From: Nitrospira sp.
GTDB taxonomy: Bacteria > Nitrospirota > Nitrospiria > Nitrospirales > Nitrospiraceae
Assembly (NCBI GenBank): GCA_035968315.1
Contig: JAVYIN010000002.1
Span: forward strand, 280,306-344,305
Reading direction: 5' to 3'
DNA length: 64,000 nt
This document shows, in pieces, positions 57,979 to 64,000 of the stretch. How positions within the stretch are numbered: position 1 is the first letter of the stretch; the number at the start of each line of letters is the position of its first letter. Below the pieces are notes generated by a model, which was not told the origin of the DNA, made no database searches, and was given only the letters and a program-made list of their open reading frames with translations. The translations under genes were made by a program, and so were the position numbers.

Positions 57979-58227
57979 ATGAATGATCCCGTTCTTGAGG
58001 CATATAAAGAGGTCGAGGCGGCAATGGAACGTTTCACCCAAGTCCTACACGAACATGTGCTCTATCTGCAAAATAGCGAGCCGCCTGGGTCAGACAAAGT
58101 CGTCCGGATGACGAATGGCTCCAAGGCCATGCGCGATAGCGCTGGAATCTACCTCTCCTATGCCAAGTATGTGGCCTACGGCATGCCTGCCAGCGAGGAT
58201 TTGATCGAGGACGAATTACAGGGCTAA
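57979..58227 (+). CDS. Small helical hypothetical protein
   Basis: 82 residues with GGAGGG seven bases before the ATG, so probably real. Predicted mostly helical (EAYKEVEAAMERFTQVLHEHVLYL, then GSKAMRDSAGIYLSYAKYVAYGM), acidic at the end. No domain recognised. It shares a short spacer with the divergent Rsm22-type gene and ends before a word repeat and the perfect terminator at 58290. Confidence 0.7.
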   Translation: MNDPVLEAYKEVEAAMERFTQVLHEHVLYLQNSEPPGSDKVVRMTNGSKAMRDSAGIYLSYAKYVAYGMPASEDLIEDELQG

Positions 58228-58229
58228 CC

Positions 58230-58277
58230 GCCAGTCGTCAGCGATCAGCCTTCTGCATTCAACGCTGGCTGCTGAAG
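58230..58277. repeat. GTCAGCGATCAGC / GCTGGCTGCTGA word repeat
   Basis: CAGTCGTCAGCGATCAGC and the downstream CGCTGGCTGCTGAAG are imperfect inverted copies between the 82-residue gene and the terminator. Same family as 43941-44008. Confidence 0.5.
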
Positions 58278-58289
58278 ACTCATTCGAAA

Positions 58290-58330
58290 ATAAAGAGCCC
58301 GTCAGGATCTCATCCTGACGGGCTCTTTAT
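58290..58330. terminator. Perfect bidirectional intrinsic terminator
   Basis: ATAAAGAGCCCGTCAGGAT and its exact reverse complement, 19 base pairs, flank a 3-base loop CTC. A/T tracts at both ends (AAATAAAG and CTTTATC) suit termination in both directions. It separates the convergent 82-residue gene and the oxidoreductase operon. Confidence 0.9.
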
Positions 58331-58347
58331 CTATACGCTCGTGCTCG

Positions 58348-59670
58348 TTAGATGCTGCGCATGAAATGCGCGACGTCTTCCTGATTGACCGCGCCGCCCA
58401 TCACCTGAGACAGGGCGACGTTGGTCGACTTCTTTCCGGTCAGACCGGACTCGACTTCGTCCACAATCAATTCCACCGGCATCGACTGACCGCCATAGAC
58501 GCGCGGGCCGCCGATGATCTTCGCCTTGGAGAAGCCGTAAATCGCCGTGGCCACTTCCTTCGCCAGCCAGCCGACATAATTGAATTCCGGCACGACGATC
58601 AGCTTGGCATTGGCGCACAGCTTCCGCAGCTCCTGCGTCGGGAACGGGCGGAGGGACCGGACCTTGATCAGGCCAATCTTGATGCCCTTTTCGGCGCAAA
58701 TCCGAACTGCTTCCCGCGACTGCGCACAAGCGCTCCCTGAGGCAATAATCACCGCCTCGGCGCCATCGACGTTTTCGGCCGTAACCAAGCCGCCCATATA
58801 TTGATTGATGTACTTGCGTGACCGCTCCACCGCCGCCCAGACTTCCTGCTGCCAGACCGCGTGAATGTTGTACGCCATGAAGTTCGACTTTTGAACCGGA
58901 GCATCGCGGGACAAACGCGCGGGAGGATTCTCCGCATCGAGCACCGGCACCGCGCCATGGTACGCTTCCCGAGGGGGAAGCTTAATCCCGCGATCCTGCA
59001 TGCGCACATACCCGCGTGCGTGGGTGACAAAGAACCCGTCGCAGCAGACGCCAACAGGAAGGGTGACGTCGTTCTTTTCGCTGATGATAAACCCGGCCAT
59101 CGTGAAGTCGAACATGTCCTGCTGATTTTCAGCATGAAACACGATCATGCCGCAATTCAGCAGATAGGAGACTTCGATGTTATCGGGCTGAATCGCCAGA
59201 GGCGCGTTCACGACACGGCAGGTAAACATCGCGACGGCGGGCAACCGATGCCCTGGCCATGAGGCAATCCCTTCAAGACCGCGCAACGTGCCGGGACCAG
59301 CCGTCGCCGTGTAGCACCGCACCCCGGAACGCGACCCGCCGGCAATAGCGGCCATGACGCCGACTTCTTCTTCGCCGCGGTAATACTCCTTGACGTAGCC
59401 TTCGCCGTACAGCACGCCGACCAGCTGCATCGTTTCGCTCTGCGGCGTGATGGGGTAGGCGATCGCGAGATCGACGTTCGAGCGGCGAATGGCCTCCTTG
59501 GCGGCTTCACTGCCCGTAATAAACTCTTTCGTCCGCGGGGCTTCATGAAACATATACTCGGGCGTCACCACCCGCTGTCTCTTTGCCTCGGCATGCGGAT
59601 CCTTTTTGGCTTCCACCTTTGGAGCCGCGACACTGGTGCCTGGATTATTTTTCACTTCGGCTTCGCTCAT
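58348..59670 (-). CDS. 2-oxoacid:ferredoxin oxidoreductase alpha subunit
   Basis: 440 residues. Catalytic alpha subunit with the thiamine diphosphate-dependent beta subunit encoded upstream. After an Ala/Lys-rich N-terminus (1-50), the pyruvate:ferredoxin oxidoreductase domain I contains GSEAAKEAIRRSNVDLAIAYPITPQSE, TATAGPGTLRGLEG and EEVGVMAAIAGGSRSG; domain II follows with IIASGSACAQSREAVRICAEKGIKIGLIKVRSLRPFP. Last gene of the five-gene operon. It makes pyruvate from acetyl-CoA and CO2, or 2-oxoglutarate from succinyl-CoA; I cannot decide which from sequence. The start follows GAGG. Confidence 0.92.
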   Translation of the reverse strand: MSEAEVKNNPGTSVAAPKVEAKKDPHAEAKRQRVVTPEYMFHEAPRTKEFITGSEAAKEAIRRSNVDLAIAYPITPQSETMQLVGVLYGEGYVKEYYRGEEEVGVMAAIAGGSRSGVRCYTATAGPGTLRGLEGIASWPGHRLPAVAMFTCRVVNAPLAIQPDNIEVSYLLNCGMIVFHAENQQDMFDFTMAGFIISEKNDVTLPVGVCCDGFFVTHARGYVRMQDRGIKLPPREAYHGAVPVLDAENPPARLSRDAPVQKSNFMAYNIHAVWQQEVWAAVERSRKYINQYMGGLVTAENVDGAEAVIIASGSACAQSREAVRICAEKGIKIGLIKVRSLRPFPTQELRKLCANAKLIVVPEFNYVGWLAKEVATAIYGFSKAKIIGGPRVYGGQSMPVELIVDEVESGLTGKKSTNVALSQVMGGAVNQEDVAHFMRSI

Positions 59671-59707
59671 AGTTATACCTCTTGGCTATATCGCCGTGAC
59701 CGACCCT

Positions 59708-60472
59708 CTACCCCTCGCGCTTCATCTGCTCAGCTGAATGGCCGAACGCCGAGGCGCTCGTCCCGCTCGCTGCCACCGGCGCAAAGGTCATAGGGTTGGT
59801 GTGCGTTTTCCCACCGTGAACTTTCGATTGCGTGCCGGTAAAGCGAACGTTCTCGCCATTGGCCGGCAACTTGATCCCCATTTCTTCACGGACTTTCTTG
59901 AAGATCTGGGCGGTTTTCTTCAACTTGAGCGTATCCGAGTCCCGAATGGTCAACATCGCATCTTCATGGCCCTGCTCGGCGCAGATGGCCATGGTGCAAC
60001 AGTTTGTGCCCGCCCGAATCATCTTGAGGGTCAGGTTGGCGTAGTGGCAATGGACCCCGACGAAAATACAGGCTTCGATCTTGTTGCCCCAGATCGTCAA
60101 ATTCGGGTGATTCGGATTGATGACTTCCTCCGGATCGATCTTGGGATACTTGGGGCGATAGTCCGGCATGGGAATAATCATGACATCCGGGATTTGCGCG
60201 GCGACTTCAAGCAAGGCCTTCGCCTTTTCAACCGCGTGCTCATTCCAGGCCCATAACACCAACGGCCCAGGGAAAATGGTGGCATTGGGACTCGTCAGCA
60301 TCTTCCTGGCCATTTCTTCAATGACCTTATCCTCATTGGTCTCGAGCAGCCCGTAATAGAGGCCCTGCCCGGGATCAGGAAGCTGGACGCCCAACTGAGC
60401 GGCTGACGGAGGATGGAAGCCTGCCGGCCCCGGTACAATGATGCGTTCTCTGGTATCTTGCGTTGTTCCCAC
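59708..60472 (-). CDS. Fifth (epsilon) subunit of 2-oxoacid:ferredoxin oxidoreductase
   Basis: 254 residues, GTG start with GGGG nine bases before it. Matches the extra subunit found in the five-subunit POR and OGOR of Hydrogenobacter-type autotrophs, with no closer family known to me. Features include GPAGFHPPSAAQLGVQLPDP, VMIIPMPDYRPKYPKIDPEEV, and a Cys pair GTNCCTMAICAEQGHED that might bind metal. Role within the complex unknown. It lies between the delta and alpha genes. Confidence 0.8.
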   Translation of the reverse strand: MGTTQDTRERIIVPGPAGFHPPSAAQLGVQLPDPGQGLYYGLLETNEDKVIEEMARKMLTSPNATIFPGPLVLWAWNEHAVEKAKALLEVAAQIPDVMIIPMPDYRPKYPKIDPEEVINPNHPNLTIWGNKIEACIFVGVHCHYANLTLKMIRAGTNCCTMAICAEQGHEDAMLTIRDSDTLKLKKTAQIFKKVREEMGIKLPANGENVRFTGTQSKVHGGKTHTNPMTFAPVAASGTSASAFGHSAEQMKREG

Positions 60473-60494
60473 GCCCGTTCCCCTTTCCTAATAC

Positions 60495-60818
60495 TTACCC
60501 GACGACGGGACTTGCCAGCACGGCAGTCGTGCTCTTTTCCCCATAGGTAATGTTGTCGGTCAACGCCGCCAGCGGCAATTGATCAATCATGATCATCTTA
60601 ATGGCATTATTCTTCGCCATGTTGTCGCACACCCAGACACATTGCGCGCAGCCCTTGCAGCGGTCGACGGCGACATAGGCCGATCCGTACTTGAAGCCTT
60701 TGTCCTTCCCCATTTCGTCACTGTACTGAATGGTGTTGGCTTCCGGGCAATATTGCGTGCAGAGCTTGCAGCTCTTGGCTGCGCAAATTTCAACGTTGAT
60801 ATCGGCGACGAGGTACAT
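60495..60818 (-). CDS. 2-oxoacid:ferredoxin oxidoreductase delta (ferredoxin-like) subunit
   Basis: 107 residues with two 4Fe-4S cluster motifs: Cys12, Cys17, Cys20, Cys24 (CAAKSCKLCTQYCP) and Cys54, Cys57, Cys60, Cys64 (CKGCAQCVWVCD). The second lacks the usual Pro after the last Cys (CD). It carries electrons between the catalytic core and ferredoxin. Start behind GAGG, between gamma and epsilon genes. About 35 residues follow the clusters (MIDQLPLAALTDNITYG). Confidence 0.92.
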   Translation of the reverse strand: MYLVADINVEICAAKSCKLCTQYCPEANTIQYSDEMGKDKGFKYGSAYVAVDRCKGCAQCVWVCDNMAKNNAIKMIMIDQLPLAALTDNITYGEKSTTAVLASPVVG

Positions 60819-60852
60819 GGAAAGCCTCTTTCAGTTTAGAAAATGACGAACA

Positions 60853-61566
60853 CTACACCGCGGCAGCTGCCGGCGCCTCGACCTTTTTCACGGACGGCGC
60901 GGCCCAGCCATGATCAACCGCATAATTCCAGCCCGCACGAATCACCGCCACGTTCTTATCAATCAGTTCCTGCTTCTTCTTGAATTTCCGCTCGACGACA
61001 CTGTCCAGCGCCGCCGTTCCACCGGACACCACAAAGCCCTTGCCGAGGAACCGGTCCTTCACGGCTTGATCCAGCGCGGCCATCGTGGTGAGGCCCGTGA
61101 TCGCCCCGATGCACCCCATCAGCGCCATATTGGTCGCCAAGTCCATTCCCGCCACATCGAGCGAAATCTTCGTTGCGGGGAAGTAGTAGAGCTTCGCGCG
61201 GCGCTCTTCAAGTTCTCGCGCCTGGTCTTTGTGCAGATTCATCGGGCCATCGTTGTTGATCAACGCGATCCCGTCTTCCTTCAGGCCGAAATAGAACGGC
61301 ATCGTATAGGATTTTCCGTGCGTAATGACCTGCGGATGGAAGATGATGATGATATGCGGGAACGTGATTTCCCCGATCTCGTAAATCGGTTCGTCCGACA
61401 CACGGACATAGCTCTCGACCGGCGCCATGCGCTTTTCAGACCCATAGAAGGGAACGATGGTGCTTTCCCCGCCGGCATTGATGACCGCCGTGCTGAGAAT
61501 GTGCGAGCCCGTCACCACGCCCTGCCCACCGACACCGGCCATCCGAATGTTAAACCGTTTTGCCAT
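60853..61566 (-). CDS. 2-oxoacid:ferredoxin oxidoreductase gamma subunit
   Basis: 237 residues. The gamma domain binds CoA and contacts ferredoxin. It begins MAKRFNIRMAGVGGQGVVTGSHIL, the conserved glycine loop, then ESTIVPFYGSEKRMAPVESYVRVSDEPI. The C-terminus ends in an Ala-rich tail (KKVEAPAAAAV). The start follows AAGGAGG. It lies 23 bases after the beta gene. Confidence 0.93.
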   Translation of the reverse strand: MAKRFNIRMAGVGGQGVVTGSHILSTAVINAGGESTIVPFYGSEKRMAPVESYVRVSDEPIYEIGEITFPHIIIIFHPQVITHGKSYTMPFYFGLKEDGIALINNDGPMNLHKDQARELEERRAKLYYFPATKISLDVAGMDLATNMALMGCIGAITGLTTMAALDQAVKDRFLGKGFVVSGGTAALDSVVERKFKKKQELIDKNVAVIRAGWNYAVDHGWAAPSVKKVEAPAAAAV

Positions 61567-61589
61567 AATCGATCCTCCTTACGCCCGGA

Positions 61590-62489
61590 CTACGCCTTGG
61601 GAATCGCCCCGGCTGGAGCCGCAGGCTTCGGGAGATATTCCTTATAGCCATACCGCTCAGTGAGATATTGCTTTGCTTCTTCGCTGACATACTCGGAGAA
61701 CGCATACCGGTCGTTTTCGACCGTCTTTGCGTCTTCCATCACCTTGTCGGTCGGGATCGCGTACTCGATGTTGCAGGAGGTGTAGGCTTGAATGTAGGTC
61801 GAACCGACTTCACGGGCAATCAGGACCGCCTTCTTGATCACGCTTTCCACACGGCGCGGATTGTTCGGCACCACCGTCGCCACATAGGCGCATCCGGCCA
61901 CTTTCGCCATCTGCAACATGTCCATCTTCTCGAACTTCTTGCCGAGCGGGGCCATCTTGAGCACCGCACCGCGATTGGTCATGCCGCTCTCCTGGCCGCC
62001 CGTGTTCCCGTACACTTCGTTGTCCAGCATGATCGTCGTAAAGCGTTCCTTCCGGAACCACGAGTGCAGAACCTGCTGGAAGCCGATGTCGGCGGTGCCG
62101 CCGTCGCCGGCCATCACGACCACATCCTTGGGCTTATCGCCGAAGCGGAGACGGAGCCCGCGTGACAGTCCGCTCGCGACGCCGTTCTGGTCGCCGTAGT
62201 TGCCATACACGAAGGGAATCGCCGCCTGCGAAATGGCCAACCGTCCACACCCGGCCGTTCCGACCGTGATCGTATCTTCTGGATTGGGGAAGGATACCAT
62301 CGCCAGCCGGATAAACAGGGTCATGGCGCAACCGGCGCACATGGGATGCTCTTCCAAGATTTCCTTGAAGCTCCCCATCTGCGACACAGACACCTTCTTC
62401 CCAAACGGGCCATGTTCGACCATGTCCCGATATTCTTTCGGCATAAACCGTTCAAAGCCGTTGGAAAACTTTACATAATCGAGACTCAT
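61590..62489 (-). CDS. 2-oxoacid:ferredoxin oxidoreductase beta subunit
   Basis: 299 residues from ATG 62489, with GGGAGGTG six bases upstream; a longer start at 62537 would run into the leader. Thiamine diphosphate-binding subunit: MAGDGGTADIGFQ and LDNEVYGNTGGQESG (Asn and Gly for Mg and cofactor), plus cluster cysteines including CAGCAMTLF. First gene of the operon (beta, gamma, delta, epsilon, alpha). In an rTCA organism the complex fixes CO2 onto acetyl-CoA or succinyl-CoA with ferredoxin as reductant. Confidence 0.94.
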   Translation of the reverse strand: MSLDYVKFSNGFERFMPKEYRDMVEHGPFGKKVSVSQMGSFKEILEEHPMCAGCAMTLFIRLAMVSFPNPEDTITVGTAGCGRLAISQAAIPFVYGNYGDQNGVASGLSRGLRLRFGDKPKDVVVMAGDGGTADIGFQQVLHSWFRKERFTTIMLDNEVYGNTGGQESGMTNRGAVLKMAPLGKKFEKMDMLQMAKVAGCAYVATVVPNNPRRVESVIKKAVLIAREVGSTYIQAYTSCNIEYAIPTDKVMEDAKTVENDRYAFSEYVSEEAKQYLTERYGYKEYLPKPAAPAGAIPKA

Positions 62490-62919
62490 TGCGGCACCTC
62501 CCTTATGTCTCTGCAACGGAGAACCGTTGCATATCAATGCAGCTTACTTTCTATTAACCGTGTAGCGCGCGCAGGATATGAGGATGGACAACTTGCGTAT
62601 TCCTGCTCATTGGGTCACTCGACCGCGGCCATCCTAGCAAAGGCCAAAAAACCCTGTCAAATGTATTCCTGGCCCCATGCCGATCTTGCGCGAACTGGTC
62701 AAATTCTATAACTTCGTGATTATCAACGCAACTTTTCAGAAGACCCACCTCTTCCCAAAGAAGGCCTAGAAGAGCCTATCCGCTATAGGCCATTCGCCCT
62801 AACCTATGGGTACCCGCGAGCAGCCCCATTCCAGTCCCCCATACTTTCTATGCGTTCCTTGATCTCTTTGATACACGTTGGCATTGCCGATCACCCGCAA
62901 TCCGTTTAGACTGGAGCCC
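62490..62919. other. Divergent region upstream of the oxidoreductase operon
   Basis: 430 bases with no convincing gene. It contains the operon promoter at 62631-62660 and a small perfect hairpin, GCAACGG/CCGTTGC (62513-62530), in the operon leader 24 bases before the beta start. The remaining half toward 62919 shows no clear promoter, repeat or RNA. Confidence 0.6.
62631..62660 (-). promoter_or_regulatory. Predicted sigma-70 promoter of the oxidoreductase operon
   Basis: On the minus strand, -35 TTGACA (62655-62660, 6/6) and -10 TAGGAT (62631-62636, 4/6) with an 18-base, T-rich spacer. Start near 62624 gives about 135 bases of leader. Confidence 0.6.
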
Positions 62920-63168
62920 ATGGCTAATCGCGTATTGATCCCCGGGGAAGACGATGCGGGGACACAGGTCGGCGGCGTCCACAAGCGCCCCCCGATCCCC
63001 GACAACTCACTCAAAGCCGAGTGCCCCAAATTCATGGCTCATGGCCCCTGCGGTGGCGTGCGAAAGGGAGGCTTCTGCGAGGTCTATCCCGAGATGAAGT
63101 GCCCTTGGGTCTCGCTGTTTATTGAGCTCGAAAAAATAGGCCGCACCGATTGGATGAAACAAGTCTAG
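62920..63168 (+). CDS. MetV-like zinc protein (MTHFR C-terminal domain)
   Basis: 82 residues from ATG 62920 (GGAG upstream). Matches the stand-alone methylenetetrahydrofolate reductase C-terminal family (MetV-like): Cys35, Cys44, Cys53 and Cys61 in ECPKFMAHGPCGGVRKGGFCEVYPEMKCPW. In acetogens MetV accompanies MetF. Here no metF is adjacent, so the partner is elsewhere. It is followed by queF after 21 bases, possibly co-transcribed although unrelated in function. Confidence 0.8.
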   Translation: MANRVLIPGEDDAGTQVGGVHKRPPIPDNSLKAECPKFMAHGPCGGVRKGGFCEVYPEMKCPWVSLFIELEKIGRTDWMKQV

Positions 63169-63180
63169 CGAACACATGAG

Positions 63181-63196
63181 GCGTGAAACGTGAAAC
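63181..63196 (+). repeat. GTGAAAC word repeat at the queF start
   Basis: GCGTGAAACGTGAAACGG, two GTGAAAC words; the second supplies the GTG start codon of queF at 63190. Complement of the TTTCACC words before phoR. Confidence 0.45.
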
Positions 63197-63612
63197 GGAA
63201 CACGACAAAAACAAAACCGGGCACTACAAAACTGGGCTACAACGAACGGCATGCCAAGAGCGGCATCACCGCGTCACTGCCTGCGATTGAAACATTTCCC
63301 AATCAGTACAAGGGCTATGAAATCACGATCGAGATTCCCGAATACACCGCGATTTGCCCGAAAACCAATCTGCCAGACTTCGGCACGGTCACCATTCACT
63401 ATAGGCCCAACAAGGCTTGCCTGGAGCTCAAATCCCTCAAGATGTACATCCACGCCTATCGCAACCTCGGCATCTTCTATGAAAATGCCGTAAACCGCAT
63501 GCTGCACGACATCGTCACCTCCTGTCGGCCGGTCTGGGCCAAAGTCACCGGCACCTTTGCCGCACGAGGCGGGCTGCGGAGCGTGATCGAGGCCCGATAC
63601 CCTCACCCCTAA
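63190..63612 (+). CDS. queF: QueF, NADPH-dependent preQ0 reductase
   Basis: 140 residues, the short (type I) QueF. Reduces 7-cyano-7-deazaguanine to preQ1 for queuosine in tRNA. Catalytic Cys56 (TAICPKTNLPDF) and Asp63, and the ELKSLKMY segment with YRNLGIFYENAVN are present. GTG start at 63190 lies inside a GTGAAAC repeat, with GAGG eight bases before. No other queuosine gene is nearby and no preQ1 riboswitch precedes it. Confidence 0.95.
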   Translation: MKRNTTKTKPGTTKLGYNERHAKSGITASLPAIETFPNQYKGYEITIEIPEYTAICPKTNLPDFGTVTIHYRPNKACLELKSLKMYIHAYRNLGIFYENAVNRMLHDIVTSCRPVWAKVTGTFAARGGLRSVIEARYPHP

Positions 63613-63694
63613 CATTCTTTCGGCTCCCGACCGCCACCACGCCCCTCAAGTTGCCTGCACAATCCACCGATAGTCGTACCGTGCTCCTGTGCGC

Positions 63695-63713
63695 GGGTAC
63701 GGTCTCCGTACCC
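63695..63713. other. Small perfect hairpin between queF and the GAF gene
   Basis: GGGTACGG and CCGTACCC pair perfectly around TCT. No T run follows; role unknown, possibly a weak terminator for queF. Confidence 0.3.
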
Positions 63714-63771
63714 ACGACCTGCGTCACCTGACTCAACCGCCTGTGGGAATTGAGACGAGCGAGGGATCTCA

Positions 63772-64000
63772 ATGAATGTCGCGCCCCTGCCGGAGGATGA
63801 AGCCGCCCGCCTCGCGGAACTCCAGTGCTACCACATCCTCGACACCGCTCCCGAAGCATCCTTCGACGACCTGACCGCCCTGGCCGCGCAGATTTGTGAC
63901 GTGCCCATTGCCCTGGTCAGCTTGATCGACCGGCAGCGCCAATGGTTCAAAGCCAAGGTGGGGATCGACGCAGCGGAAACCTCGCGCGACATCGCCTTTT
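63772..64000 (+). CDS. GAF-domain signalling protein, 3' end cut by window
   Basis: The first 76 residues only, from ATG 63772 (GAGGG 9 bases upstream); the rest lies beyond the window. They read as the start of a cytoplasmic GAF domain: ARLAELQCYHILDTAPEASFDDLTALAAQICDVPIALVSLIDRQRQWFKAKVGI. This opening is shared by sensor histidine kinases and diguanylate cyclases; which output domain follows cannot be seen. Confidence 0.75.
   Translation, partial: MNVAPLPEDEAARLAELQCYHILDTAPEASFDDLTALAAQICDVPIALVSLIDRQRQWFKAKVGIDAAETSRDIAF

Noticed and set aside
62554..62748. 64-codon minus-strand frame in the oxidoreductase leader region
   Set aside because: Overlaps the predicted promoter, has no ribosome site and no protein features.

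Overview
The window looks like a chromosomal segment of a Nitrospira-type bacterium (phylum Nitrospirota). The inference rests on a bd-like quinol oxidase of the kind described in Nitrospira, a nearly complete block of reductive TCA cycle genes including both ATP-citrate lyase subunits, a five-subunit 2-oxoacid:ferredoxin oxidoreductase, system II cytochrome c maturation and a hopanoid pathway. No nitrite oxidoreductase, ammonia oxidation, ribosomal RNA, phage, IS or CRISPR locus is present, so the species and the NOB or comammox lifestyle cannot be read from this window.

Layout. 1-3.0 kb (minus): bd-like oxidase (cut by the window edge), its c-type cytochrome lipoprotein and a membrane-anchored beta-sandwich protein. 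3.2-8.1 kb (minus): hopanoid radical SAM enzyme hpnH with a small partner, tRNA-Cys, ispG and dxs. 8.3-16.3 kb (minus): one tightly packed transcription unit running shc, hpnG, mlaE, mlaF, mlaD, mlaC, an Omp85-like barrel and a DUF3187 barrel. This links hopanoid synthesis to a lipid transporter and two outer-membrane proteins. 16.5-22.8 kb (minus): smc, ispH and a beta-propeller lipoprotein. 22.9-27.5 kb: a PhoB/PhoR-like two-component system (plus), a MITE-like element, and a PiT phosphate transporter with its DUF47 partner (minus). 27.6-29.7 kb: a KAS III enzyme (minus) divergent from a BamD-like lipoprotein (plus). 29.8-34.2 kb (minus): ccdA, two thioredoxins, ccsA and resB. 34.6-38.2 kb (plus): metK, ahcY and a ferritin-VIT1 fusion. 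38.2-39.9 kb (minus): a B12-binding radical SAM protein.

40.0-52.5 kb (minus) is the carbon-fixation block, in transcription order aclB, aclA, acn, monomeric icd, sdhB/frdB, sdhA/frdA, sucC, sucD. 52.8-58.2 kb holds small accessory genes: amidase, a protein with a metallopeptidase-like motif, mutM, a dual-specificity phosphatase, a four-CxxC protein, an Rsm22/METTL17-type methyltransferase and two small unknowns. 58.3-62.5 kb (minus) is the five-subunit oxidoreductase operon with a good sigma-70-like promoter and a perfect bidirectional terminator. 62.9-64.0 kb (plus): a MetV-like zinc protein, queF and the start of a GAF-domain sensor.

Functionally, the rTCA block and the oxidoreductase form a CO2-fixation module. 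dxs, ispG, ispH, shc, hpnG and hpnH supply and modify hopanoids. Many spacers carry short degenerate word repeats, mostly arranged as inverted halves, and two larger palindromic elements. These are the least explained part of the window. The best candidate for an undescribed system is the hopanoid-Mla-barrel operon.
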